This document shows, piece after piece, positions 1 through 6,614 of a stretch of DNA of 8,289 bases; position 1 is the stretch's first letter, and every line of letters starts with the position of its first letter. Position numbers and translations under genes: made by a program. Below the pieces are notes generated by a model, which did not search any database, had not been told where the DNA came from, and worked only from the letters and a program-made list of their open reading frames with translations. The stretch comes from Actinomycetota bacterium (GTDB lineage: Bacteria; Actinomycetota; Acidimicrobiia; Acidimicrobiales; Iamiaceae). The stretch lies in the NCBI GenBank assembly GCA_018268545.1, contig JAFDWI010000176.1, positions 1 to 8,289 of the forward strand. Reading direction: 5' to 3'.

Positions 1-2
1 AG

Positions 3-56
3 GGGGCCCGCATCGAGTCGGGCGCGGATTACGTCGCGGCGATCCGTCGCCGATGA
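3..56 (+). CDS. C-terminal end of probable VapB-type antitoxin (partial, starts before window)
   Basis: One frame is open from the left edge and ends at a TGA (54-56) that overlaps the ATG of the downstream vapC as ATGA. The visible tail is 17 residues, reading GARIESGADYVAAIRRR. It is short, has an acidic segment followed by a basic end, and carries no diagnostic domain. The call rests on position: vapB antitoxin genes normally sit directly upstream of vapC and overlap it by a few bases, and the antitoxin C-terminus is the part that wraps the toxin. The DNA-binding N-terminus lies outside the window, so the antitoxin family cannot be given. The frame is only 54 bases long, so chance openness cannot be excluded. 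Confidence 0.55.
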   Translation, partial: GARIESGADYVAAIRRR

Positions 57-439
57 GAGGACCACTCGTGGTCGACACGTCGGTCTTCATCGATCACCTA
101 CGCGACCACACGCCCGCCACGGAACTGCTCGCCGGGGCCCTGGGAGCAGGCCGCCCGTTGGTTTCGAGCGACCTCTGTCGGTTGGAGATCCTTGCCGGAA
201 TGCGTCGGCGTGAAGCAAAGCGAACCGAGTCGCTGCTCTCGGTGGTTTCGTGGTGGCCCGTCGACGCACCGATCCTGGTCGCGGCGGAGAACCTGGCCCG
301 CCGCCATGGTCCGGCGCATCGTGGGATCGGTGCCGTGGACTACGTGTTGGCCGCGACCGTCGGTGTCGTCGGGGGCGAACTCGCGACGATGAACGTCACA
401 CATTTCCCGATGTTTCGAGGTCTCCGCGCTCCGTACTGA
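53..439 (+). CDS. vapC: VapC-family PIN-domain toxin (Mg-dependent RNase)
   Basis: A complete 128-residue protein, the usual VapC length, spanning a single PIN domain. The acidic metal-binding residues are visible in order: D8 in the N-terminal VVDTSVFIDHLR, E45 in LCRLEILAGMR, D96 in GAVDYVLAATV, and N114 in TMNVTHFPMFRGL, where the fourth position is often Asp or Asn. VapC toxins are ribonucleases that cleave tRNA or rRNA when the cognate VapB is degraded; the target here cannot be predicted. The ATG at 53 overlaps the stop of the upstream frame, typical of a coupled vapBC pair whose promoter and autorepressor site would lie outside the window. It converges on the NUDIX gene and appears unrelated to the lipid-type operon. 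All catalytic positions are intact, so it is probably functional. Confidence 0.88.
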   Translation: MRGPLVVDTSVFIDHLRDHTPATELLAGALGAGRPLVSSDLCRLEILAGMRRREAKRTESLLSVVSWWPVDAPILVAAENLARRHGPAHRGIGAVDYVLAATVGVVGGELATMNVTHFPMFRGLRAPY

Positions 440-489
440 GCCGCGGCCACGTCCGGCGGAGGACCGCGACCGTGCACGAAGCGACGTGA

Positions 490-527
490 GGCCCGGTTCC
501 ATGGCGGTGCGCATCGACCGCCGGGCC
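490..527. terminator. GC-rich inverted repeat between convergent genes, possible bidirectional terminator
   Basis: GGCCCGG (490-496) is matched by CCGGGCC (521-527), a perfect 7-bp stem. Inside it CGGT (505-508) can pair with ACCG (517-520). A competing stem pairs GGCGGT (503-508) with ACCGCC (517-522). It sits in the 123-base spacer between the ends of vapC (+) and the NUDIX gene (-), where a shared terminator would be expected. There is no T tract on either side, and short perfect stems are common in GC-rich DNA, so the terminator role is an inference. Confidence 0.35.
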
Positions 528-562
528 GTCGCGGACACCGTTACGTCGGCGGCCCCGTGCGG

Positions 563-1072
563 TCAGGGCTTTGCGATCGCTCGGAGATGCGGCCAGGCGG
601 CGGCGAAACCCGGGTGCAACGGGAGGGCATCGATCTCCTCCGCGGTGCACCAGCGGATTTCCGTGGATTCGAAGTTCGCGGCAACGCCGAAGCGGTGCGC
701 CACCTCGATCACCGACGTCACGTACCGCCAGTCGCCGGCAGGAGCGAACACGTGATCGCCGAGCACCTCGAATCCGCCCGGTGGCGTTCCGACCTCCTCG
801 GCCGTCTCGCGCAGTGCCGCGACGAGCGGCGACTCGCCTCGGTTCATCGCGCCCCCGGGACACGACCACGTGCCGCCCTCGTGCGCACGGGCCGACCGCA
901 ACTGGACCAGCGCTTCGGTGCCCCGTTCGCCTCGCACGACGAACAGTGCGCCCGCCGCGCCGAAGCGCCCCCAACGCACATGGCCGTCATCGCATCGCAG
1001 GAACCCGTCACCGGATCGGTGCCACCGCTTCGATGCAACCCCGGCGAACGCGTCGTCGGAACGATGGTCCAT
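563..1072 (-). CDS. NUDIX hydrolase
   Basis: A 169-residue protein with a complete NUDIX box, GX5EX7REXXEEXG. G74 begins GAMNRGE (74-80), seven residues follow, then RETAEEVG (88-95), where E89, E92 and E93 would bind Mg2+. The segment before the box, GTWSCPGG, is the usual beta strand leading into it. NUDIX enzymes hydrolyse nucleoside diphosphates linked to another group; the substrate is not predictable here, and roles such as cleaning up oxidised nucleotides or acting on NDP-sugars or CoA are all open. The ATG at 1072 was chosen because the 64 codons before it are Arg/Pro-rich, lack homology signals and run back into the 3' end of the upstream gene. The ribosome binding site is weak. It lies 118 bases after acyltransferase C on the same strand, so it is probably expressed separately or only partly with the operon. 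Confidence 0.87.
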   Translation of the reverse strand: MDHRSDDAFAGVASKRWHRSGDGFLRCDDGHVRWGRFGAAGALFVVRGERGTEALVQLRSARAHEGGTWSCPGGAMNRGESPLVAALRETAEEVGTPPGGFEVLGDHVFAPAGDWRYVTSVIEVAHRFGVAANFESTEIRWCTAEEIDALPLHPGFAAAWPHLRAIAKP

Positions 1073-1101
1073 CTCGATGATTTCAGCACACCCGAGTCTG
1101 A

Positions 1102-1120
1102 CGGGTCGCCACCTGACCCG
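1102..1120 (-). repeat. Small inverted repeat upstream of the NUDIX start
   Basis: CGGGTC (1102-1107) and GACCCG (1115-1120) form a perfect 6-bp dyad with a 7-base centre, about 30 bases upstream of the NUDIX ATG. It could be an operator or part of a 5' leader. It could equally be chance in GC-rich sequence. No convincing -35/-10 pair was seen beside it. Confidence 0.25.
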
Positions 1121-1156
1121 ACGGAAGGTCCGGGTTGCGCCGTCGCGTCGGGCATC

Positions 1157-1172
1157 TCCGGGTGGCCCCGGA
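1157..1172 (-). terminator. Hairpin just after acyltransferase C, possible terminator
   Basis: TCCGGG (1157-1162) and CCCGGA (1167-1172) form a perfect 6-bp GC-rich stem with a 4-base loop, starting 19 bases past the stop codon of acyltransferase C when read on the - strand. The position fits the end of the operon. No T run follows, so it would be a weak or non-canonical intrinsic terminator that could allow read-through into the NUDIX gene. Confidence 0.35.
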
Positions 1173-1190
1173 CACACGGTCGTCGGGTCG

Positions 1191-2555
1191 TCAGAGCGGC
1201 GCGGACTCGGGGGCGAGGCCGAATTCCGCCAGTGTTTCCGCGACGCGGCGCAACAGTGTCGCATGGTCGAGGCAGCCGCCGACGGGGCGTGCGATCGTCG
1301 AGAGGAACACCGACCCGAGCACTCGGCCGCTCAGCACGTAGCACTGGCCGCCGATCCGGTCCAGACCCGATCGGGTCGTGCCCGGTTCGACGAGGCGCAC
1401 CCAGAAGTCATCGCAATCGGAACCGTCGATCCGAGTCGTCGCGGCGGGAAGATCGCCGTAGTTCGAACAGCCGACCGGCAGTGCGTCGGCACCCATGGCG
1501 GTGGCTTCACTCCACCGCACCACGAAGCGAGGCGTCACCGCTGCCAGGGGAAGCGCCGCCTCGAGATCACCGGAACGATCAGCGCATGCGATCAGTGCCG
1601 CCTTCGTCGCCGCGCGTAAGCCCACAAGATCGCGATCGAGACCTGACGGGTCGACCCGTATCGTGGCGCCATCGAGCGCGTTGGCGCGGGTGTCACCCTC
1701 GACCCGCACGCTGACGGGCACAGCCAACGTGACGTTTCCGTCGGTTCCGACACGACCGAGCTTCGCCCCGATGCGGGAAGCGAACGCGGAGACGAGCGTG
1801 TTGCTCGTCCCGCCCAGGCGCTTCGCCACGGCGTCCCAGTCGCCTTGGCACACCCGGACACACGCGGCCGGCACGCGGAATGGCTCATCGAGCCGGATGT
1901 CGGTCACGCTGTCCGTGTCGACACCCGAGGTCGAGCGCCCGCGAGCGGAACGGGTCGCAGTGCGGTTCGACGTCGATCTGGCAACGCGGATCGCTGCAGG
2001 GATGGCACGCGCGAGGCCGGGCACCCCACGGAGCGCCGACCGGAGGTCGTCGCGCCGCACCTCGCGCCGGTTCCGCTCGCCTCGCATCGGGTAGGCGGGC
2101 AGGCGGACCTCACCCCTCACCGCATCGGCGAGTGCCTGCAGCACGCAGAGCCCATCGCCGAGAGTGTGGGGGATCACGATCGCGATGGCGGTGCCACCAT
2201 CGGTCAGCTCCAGCACCCCGAGCCGCCAACCGGGCCCGGTCTCGGGATCGACTGGCCGCTCGGCGAACTCGTCGGTCCAGTCGAAGATCTCCGAGCGGTC
2301 GCGAGGAGCCGGTTCGATCTCGATCGGCGGCGACCCGGCGATGCGGACCCACCGGTGACGTCCCCCGGGAAGCGGCGACACCTCGACGAGTCGTCCGAGC
2401 AGTGTCGACGCGAGCGCATGGTTGAACCGCTCCAACGCGTCGAGGTCGACCGGCCGCCGGTAGGTCCAGGTTCCCAGGAAACATGGTTGGTGGCCGAGGG
2501 CGCGAAGGCCGAGGAACGATCCCTGGTCCATCAGTGCCACGGTGTCATCGATCAC
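1191..2555 (-). CDS. Acyltransferase C: WS/DGAT- or condensation-fold acyltransferase, last gene of the operon
   Basis: A 454-residue protein of the chloramphenicol-acetyltransferase-like fold. The active-site motif HHxxxDG appears as PHTLGDG (129-135): the catalytic His (H130) and the DG are present, but the first His is Pro. The second half has WS/DGAT-like traits: NVTLAVPVSVR (274-284), where such enzymes often read LPVSVR, and CSNYGDLP (363-370), in the place of their SNVPGP. Residues 155-212 form an Arg-rich linker. It probably transfers an acyl group from CoA or a carrier protein to a hydroxyl; donor and acceptor are unknown. The GTG at 2555 was chosen because it is 14 bases after the permease stop and has AGG about 9 bases upstream; ATG 2531 (446 aa) is the alternative. 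The same frame stays open by chance far upstream through the permease gene, so automatic callers may over-extend it. Confidence 0.72.
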   Translation of the reverse strand: MIDDTVALMDQGSFLGLRALGHQPCFLGTWTYRRPVDLDALERFNHALASTLLGRLVEVSPLPGGRHRWVRIAGSPPIEIEPAPRDRSEIFDWTDEFAERPVDPETGPGWRLGVLELTDGGTAIAIVIPHTLGDGLCVLQALADAVRGEVRLPAYPMRGERNRREVRRDDLRSALRGVPGLARAIPAAIRVARSTSNRTATRSARGRSTSGVDTDSVTDIRLDEPFRVPAACVRVCQGDWDAVAKRLGGTSNTLVSAFASRIGAKLGRVGTDGNVTLAVPVSVRVEGDTRANALDGATIRVDPSGLDRDLVGLRAATKAALIACADRSGDLEAALPLAAVTPRFVVRWSEATAMGADALPVGCSNYGDLPAATTRIDGSDCDDFWVRLVEPGTTRSGLDRIGGQCYVLSGRVLGSVFLSTIARPVGGCLDHATLLRRVAETLAEFGLAPESAPL

Positions 2556-2569
2556 GGCATCCAGCCTGT

Positions 2570-3631
2570 TCAGGTCTCGTTGAACTTCCGGACCGCCAGT
2601 GGCACGGCCACGACGAGGATCCCGACCGTCCAGATCAACGATCGGAGGACATAGCCGGTGGTGTCGGTCGTGAAGGAGCCCGACGCCTGGAGCGCGTGTG
2701 CCGCCTCGGGGCCCAGCATCAAGCCACGACATGCGTTTACCACGATCGTCACGGGCTGGTTGGCGGCGAAGAACTGCAACCAGCCGGGCATCGTGGCGAC
2801 GGGGACGAATGCCGAACTCGCAAAGGTGAGGGGCAACAGCAGTGGGAAAGCGATCGACTGCGCCTCCTCGGCCGACGTCGAACGCAACCCGACCAAGGCC
2901 ATCAGCCAACTGAGGGCGTAGGCGAACACCAGCACCAACACTGCGGCCTGGGCGACGCCGACCACAGTGTGTGGACGGAAGCCGATGAGCATGCCGACGA
3001 TCAACATCACGACGATGATCCCGACGTTGCGGATCAGGTCCGCGAACGTGCGCGCCGCGAGCACCGACATGCGCACCATCGGCAGCGATCGGAACCGGTC
3101 GATGATGCCGCCGCCGAGGTCTTCGGCGAGCCCGATCGCGGTGGAGACCGCACCGAGCGCGACGGCCTGCACGAAGATTCCGGGGAGCAGGTAGTTCACG
3201 TAGTCCATGCCGATCACGCGGCCGAGCGTGCCGCCGAACACGTAGCGGAACAGCAGCACGAACAGCACGGGTTGCACGAACGTGAACACGAGCAACCCGG
3301 GTTCGCGTACCAATCTCAACAGGTCGCGTTTGATCAGAGCCGCGGTGTCGAGGACCGCGAACCGCCACGGGACCCGGTCGTCGGAGGTGGGCGAAGCGAC
3401 CGCGGCGTGATGGTCGGTCAAGCCCGGCCAGGGGGCGACCGCCACCCCGAACAGAGGGCGTTGGGCATTGCCGGCGTCGAACGCGGCGACCGCACTGCGG
3501 GCGTCTTGCGAGTCGATGCCCGCGAGCAGCGAGGCGTGGATCCGCGCGTGCACATGGGCTTCGGCACTGCGCCGGGATCGGGATTCGTGGGCGGCGCGAC
3601 CCGGGGACTGTTCGGGCTGGGTCATCGTCAT
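2570..3631 (-). CDS. ABC-2 type transporter permease (DrrB-like)
   Basis: A 353-residue membrane protein with about six predicted helices: 112-133, 147-169, 199-218, 223-249, 260-280 and 328-347. The cytosolic loop GGGIIDRFRSLPM (173-185) matches the RFRSLP segment typical of DrrB permeases, and ANQPVTIVVNACRGLMLG (290-307) matches their conserved segment before the last helix. With the ATPase encoded just upstream it would form an exporter of hydrophobic products; DrrAB exports daunorubicin in Streptomyces and DrrABC exports PDIM in mycobacteria. The ATG at 3631 overlaps the ATPase stop as ATGA, strong support for this start. The first 90 residues are an unusually long hydrophilic N-terminal extension, rich in Ala, Arg and His, ahead of the domain start near DTAALIKRDLLRL. 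GTG at codon 63 is a less likely alternative start. Only one permease is present, so it would work as a homodimer. Confidence 0.88.
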   Translation of the reverse strand: MTMTQPEQSPGRAAHESRSRRSAEAHVHARIHASLLAGIDSQDARSAVAAFDAGNAQRPLFGVAVAPWPGLTDHHAAVASPTSDDRVPWRFAVLDTAALIKRDLLRLVREPGLLVFTFVQPVLFVLLFRYVFGGTLGRVIGMDYVNYLLPGIFVQAVALGAVSTAIGLAEDLGGGIIDRFRSLPMVRMSVLAARTFADLIRNVGIIVVMLIVGMLIGFRPHTVVGVAQAAVLVLVFAYALSWLMALVGLRSTSAEEAQSIAFPLLLPLTFASSAFVPVATMPGWLQFFAANQPVTIVVNACRGLMLGPEAAHALQASGSFTTDTTGYVLRSLIWTVGILVVAVPLAVRKFNET

Positions 3632-4638
3632 CGTGCCGCACCCGCCATTGCCGCCGTGCGCTCGACGTCGGAGTCCGGGTCGCCCGTGTGGGTGGCGGTG
3701 CGCCCGGTGAGCGCCAGGAACACATCGTCGAGGCTCGGTTCGCGCACCGTCAGCCCGGTCGGCGCGAGCCGCGCCGCGTCGAGTGCACGAACCACGTCGA
3801 GGCTTCGTGCCGCGCCGCCCACGACGGGGCCGCCCACGACGAGATCGTCGACACCGGCGCCCGGGATGATCCGGTCCAAGGCCGACAGCGCGCCACGTGC
3901 CTCGCCCGGAGTGGCGAAGGTGACCTCGATGATCGTCGCACCCAAGGACGCCTTGAGTGACGAGGCGGTGCCTTCGGCGATCACCCGACCGTGGTCGATC
4001 ACCGCGATGGCGTCGGCGAGCTGTTCGGCTTCTTCGAGGTATTGCGTGGTGAGCAACACGGTGGTCCCGTCGTCGACGAGCTTGCGGATCATGGCCCACA
4101 GATCGTTTCGGCTCCGCGGATCGAGGCCGGTGGTCGGTTCGTCGAGGAACAGCACCTGGGGGTGATGGACCAGCGACGCTGCCAGGTCGAGGCGGCGCCG
4201 CATCCCCCCGGAGAATCCCGAGATCGGGCGGTCCGCGGCCCGGGTGAGCTTGAACGACTCGAGCAACTCGTCGGCCCGGGCGCGTAACCGCCGTCGAGGC
4301 TGATGGGTGAGTTGTCCGATCAGGATCAGGTTCTCGCGCCCGGTCAGGCGTTCGTCGACCGCGGCGTACTGGCCGGCGAGTCCGATCAGCGAACGCACCC
4401 GCCGAGGGAAACGGGCGACGTCGACGCCGAGCACCTCGGCACGACCCCCGTCAGGGCGGACGGTCGTCGTGAGGATCCGAACCGTCGTGGTCTTCCCGGC
4501 GCCGTTGGGCCCGAGCAGCCCGAAGACCGTGCCGGCGGCCACCTCGAGATCGATGCCGTCGAGTGCCCGAACCTCGCCGAAGCTCTTGGTGACGCCACGG
4601 ATCGTGACGGCGGGTGTCGATGTGCCCGAGGAACGCAT
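3628..4638 (-). CDS. drrA: ABC transporter ATP-binding protein, DrrA family
   Basis: A 336-residue ATPase with all nucleotide-binding motifs: Walker A GPNGAGKTT (43-51), Q-loop Q90 in GLAGQYAAVDE, signature FSGGMRRRL (142-150), Walker B VLFLDEP (162-168) and D-loop TTGLD (169-173). The switch position is Gln rather than His (TTQYLEEAEQLAD, Q199), as in DrrA proteins. The C-terminal extension carries the DrrA-type motif EPSLDDVFLALTG (300-312), which in the family helps couple to the permease. It powers export by the adjacent permease. The ATG at 4638 leaves a 4-base gap after the DUF2505 stop; a GTG at 4659 would add seven residues and overlap that gene by 17 bases. Neither start has a strong ribosome binding site, which fits translational coupling. 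The transported substrate cannot be read from the sequence; operon context favours an acylated lipid. Confidence 0.93.
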   Translation of the reverse strand: MRSSGTSTPAVTIRGVTKSFGEVRALDGIDLEVAAGTVFGLLGPNGAGKTTTVRILTTTVRPDGGRAEVLGVDVARFPRRVRSLIGLAGQYAAVDERLTGRENLILIGQLTHQPRRRLRARADELLESFKLTRAADRPISGFSGGMRRRLDLAASLVHHPQVLFLDEPTTGLDPRSRNDLWAMIRKLVDDGTTVLLTTQYLEEAEQLADAIAVIDHGRVIAEGTASSLKASLGATIIEVTFATPGEARGALSALDRIIPGAGVDDLVVGGPVVGGAARSLDVVRALDAARLAPTGLTVREPSLDDVFLALTGRTATHTGDPDSDVERTAAMAGAAR

Positions 4639-4642
4639 CGGA

Positions 4643-5146
4643 TCACCCGACCCCGACACGTGAGAAGTACTCGTCCCATGCGGCGAACTCGGTGTCGATG
4701 ATCTCCATCACCTTGGGCCGCAGCAACGCCACGAACCGATCGCCGACCAGGGGGACGTCGAGCGCGAGGTCCAACACGATGTCGTACACCGTCGTGCCTG
4801 CGCCTTCGGCCCGCAACGTCGCCGCGATCGTCGCCGTACCCGGGACGTTCGACGCCTCGATCAGCGATGTTCCCACGAGGACGCCGTCGTCGCTCCGGGT
4901 CCAGGTGTCGGTCGTGGTGATGGTGTTGGTCGCCGCGATGAACTTCCGGGCGACCTTGGGGACCTCGCCCTCGACGACTCGAACCGTCTTGAGCGTCAGT
5001 GAGGAGTCGCCGGAGTCGCGATGCAGGACCTCGACGTCACGGCTGCCCATGCCCTCGTAGCGCGTGACGTGGGCGTCGGCATCGAGGAAGGCGTCGATCA
5101 CCTCGGTGATCGGACGAGCCAGGGTGTGGGTTGCGTCGAATCGCAT
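4643..5146 (-). CDS. DUF2505 protein (SRPBCC/START-like fold)
   Basis: A 167-residue protein whose N-terminus, MRFDATHTLARPITEVIDAF, and general pattern (a strand, helix-grip residues around 13-30, several beta strands, and a long C-terminal amphipathic helix around 135-162) fit DUF2505, an actinobacterial family of the SRPBCC superfamily. That fold forms a deep hydrophobic cavity that binds lipids or polyketides. No family member has an assigned reaction that I know of, so a role in holding or shaping the lipid intermediate is inferred from context. There is no signal peptide or membrane segment, so it is probably cytosolic. The start is firm: AGGGAGAGG lies just upstream and overlaps the previous stop codon. 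The gene sits 10 bases after acyltransferase B and 4 bases before the ATPase, inside the operon. Confidence 0.75.
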   Translation of the reverse strand: MRFDATHTLARPITEVIDAFLDADAHVTRYEGMGSRDVEVLHRDSGDSSLTLKTVRVVEGEVPKVARKFIAATNTITTTDTWTRSDDGVLVGTSLIEASNVPGTATIAATLRAEGAGTTVYDIVLDLALDVPLVGDRFVALLRPKVMEIIDTEFAAWDEYFSRVGVG

Positions 5147-5148
5147 GA

Positions 5149-5157
5149 CCTCTCCCT
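5149..5157 (-). promoter_or_regulatory. Strong ribosome binding site of the DUF2505 gene
   Basis: Read on the - strand this is AGGGAGAGG, ending two bases before the ATG at 5146. It overlaps the stop codon of acyltransferase B by one base. It is among the best Shine-Dalgarno matches in the operon, which suggests the DUF2505 protein is made at a high rate relative to its neighbours. Confidence 0.75.
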
Positions 5158-6614
5158 CACCCGACCGGGGCTTCGAGGATGCCAGCGGGGCCCATCGCGA
5201 CGTCGCCGCCGGTCCGGGCCACTTCCTGGAGGATCTCGGCGACCCGGCCGAAATAGCTCGACACCGCGTGCACCGCCTTGGGGGAGTCCGGGCAGCTGCA
5301 GGTCACATACGTCGATCCCGGCATGCGCATCATCCAGACGTAGACGTCGTCATCGTCGCCGGCACCGGTCAGACCCCAGAAGTTCTGCTCCCGCCACTTC
5401 TCGTGGCCTGGGATCATGTCACCGTCGAGGTACGACATGATCGGTGGGCGGTCCGACGAGTCCGCATCGAAGTCGAGGTGCTCGGCGAGGATCTCGGCGA
5501 CCCGAAGCGTGGGCACCCCACCGGCCGCGGCGTTGTCGTGGAACTCCTGGCGCACGCGACGAACGAGCGAAGCGAAGGTGTCGCCGTCTTCGATGTCGAC
5601 GTGCAGCGGCACGAGGTTGATGAACCATCCCATCGCACACATCCACTCGGGGGCCCACCGACTGTGCACCGGGTTGAGACAGCGATACGCGGTCGCGGCG
5701 TCCATCTCGTGGGCGGCCATGGCGCACGCCGCATACAGGCCGCCGGCGTACGTGCCACCGAGGTCGCGGACGGTCCGGGCGTACGCATCGTCGAGGTCTT
5801 CGCCGAGCAGTTCCTGGTACACCGGGACCACCGGCAACTTGACCCCCGGGGTCATGCCGAGGTCGACGGGGAAGCGAGGCAGCTCGCCGCCGCCCCGGAG
5901 CAGGAAGTACAGCCAGTCCTGGACGCCTTTGGATTCGATGTCGAACGAGTCGGCGAGCTTTCGTTCCTCGATGCAGTAGTCCGGGTACGAGCCCACGACG
6001 GGAAGCTCCGGTGTGACGCCGGCGCGCAGCGCGTCGTAGATCGTCGTCAACTCCCAGACCGACAGCAGGCACGACACGCCGTCGGTGTAGCTGTGATCGG
6101 ACCCGACATAGACGATGGTCCTGTCGTCGGCGATGACGGCGGTGCAGGTGTAACCGAACCTGCCCAGTGGCACGGCCCAGATGTCCATGAGCTCCCGGAC
6201 GTGGTCGAGCATGCCTTCGGCGGTGACCTCGTCGGGGAGGAGGGTCGGCTCGAAGCGCACCTGGTCCGGTGGGAGTTCGTGGCGGAGGATCGGAGTGTCC
6301 TCGGCGTCGCCGTCCGCGGTGAACCAGTTGCGCATCCCGCCGTGGCGCCCCAACCAGAAGTTGAACGTGTCGGTCCAGACGTCGACGTCGAAGACACCGG
6401 CGAACTCCCAGGCCACGCACAGCCAACTCGAATCGGTGTAACCCTCGCGCTGCTTGGACTTGGCGAGCGCGAGGTGCGCGCCCTGCATGAGCGACGGTGG
6501 AACCCCTGTCGCCGGCGCGACGGCCATTGCGTCGAGCGTCATCGCGCTGGGTGTCCAGTCGACGACGCGGCCGCCCTGGCTCGGGTGATCGGAAAGTCGT
6601 GCCATCACAACCAT
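5157..6614 (-). CDS. Acyltransferase B: PapA-like (polyketide/glycolipid-associated) acyltransferase
   Basis: A 485-residue condensation-fold protein resembling mycobacterial PapA1/PapA2-type enzymes, as I recall those sequences. Shared segments in order are an N-terminal RVVDWTPSA (16-24), GVPPSLMQGAHL (37-48), the active site SDHSYTDG (172-179) with H174 and DG, SYPDYCIEE (209-217), ELPRFPVDLG (244-253), GGLYAACAMAAHEM (291-304), MGWFINLVPLHVD (328-340), PIMSYLD (391-397) and VYVWMMRMPG (424-433). PapA enzymes move fatty or polyketide acyl chains onto trehalose or diol hydroxyls, often from a polyketide synthase or CoA. The acceptor is unknown here. ATG 6614 was chosen because AAGGGGAG lies about 11 bases upstream. 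It overlaps the preceding gene by 10 bases; an ATG at 6605 is the alternative. The protein is unusually rich in Trp, Met and Asp for its neighbourhood but has no gap or frameshift. Confidence 0.82.
   Translation of the reverse strand: MVVMARLSDHPSQGGRVVDWTPSAMTLDAMAVAPATGVPPSLMQGAHLALAKSKQREGYTDSSWLCVAWEFAGVFDVDVWTDTFNFWLGRHGGMRNWFTADGDAEDTPILRHELPPDQVRFEPTLLPDEVTAEGMLDHVRELMDIWAVPLGRFGYTCTAVIADDRTIVYVGSDHSYTDGVSCLLSVWELTTIYDALRAGVTPELPVVGSYPDYCIEERKLADSFDIESKGVQDWLYFLLRGGGELPRFPVDLGMTPGVKLPVVPVYQELLGEDLDDAYARTVRDLGGTYAGGLYAACAMAAHEMDAATAYRCLNPVHSRWAPEWMCAMGWFINLVPLHVDIEDGDTFASLVRRVRQEFHDNAAAGGVPTLRVAEILAEHLDFDADSSDRPPIMSYLDGDMIPGHEKWREQNFWGLTGAGDDDDVYVWMMRMPGSTYVTCSCPDSPKAVHAVSSYFGRVAEILQEVARTGGDVAMGPAGILEAPVG

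Noticed and set aside
1073..1264. 64-codon N-terminal extension of the NUDIX protein
   Set aside because: It overlaps the end of acyltransferase C and is basic, Pro-rich and without similarity; the ATG at 1072 gives a normal family length.
2572..3725. Upstream part of an 844-codon - strand open frame that ends with acyltransferase C
   Set aside because: It lies out of frame over the permease gene and encodes Arg/Pro-rich sequence with no family signal. The permease in the other frame has clear membrane helices and DrrB motifs.
2483..4165. 560-codon + strand open frame antisense to the permease and ATPase genes
   Set aside because: The product is His/Gln/Glu-rich in one half and Ser/Arg-rich in the other with no domain, while the opposite strand has Walker motifs and membrane helices.
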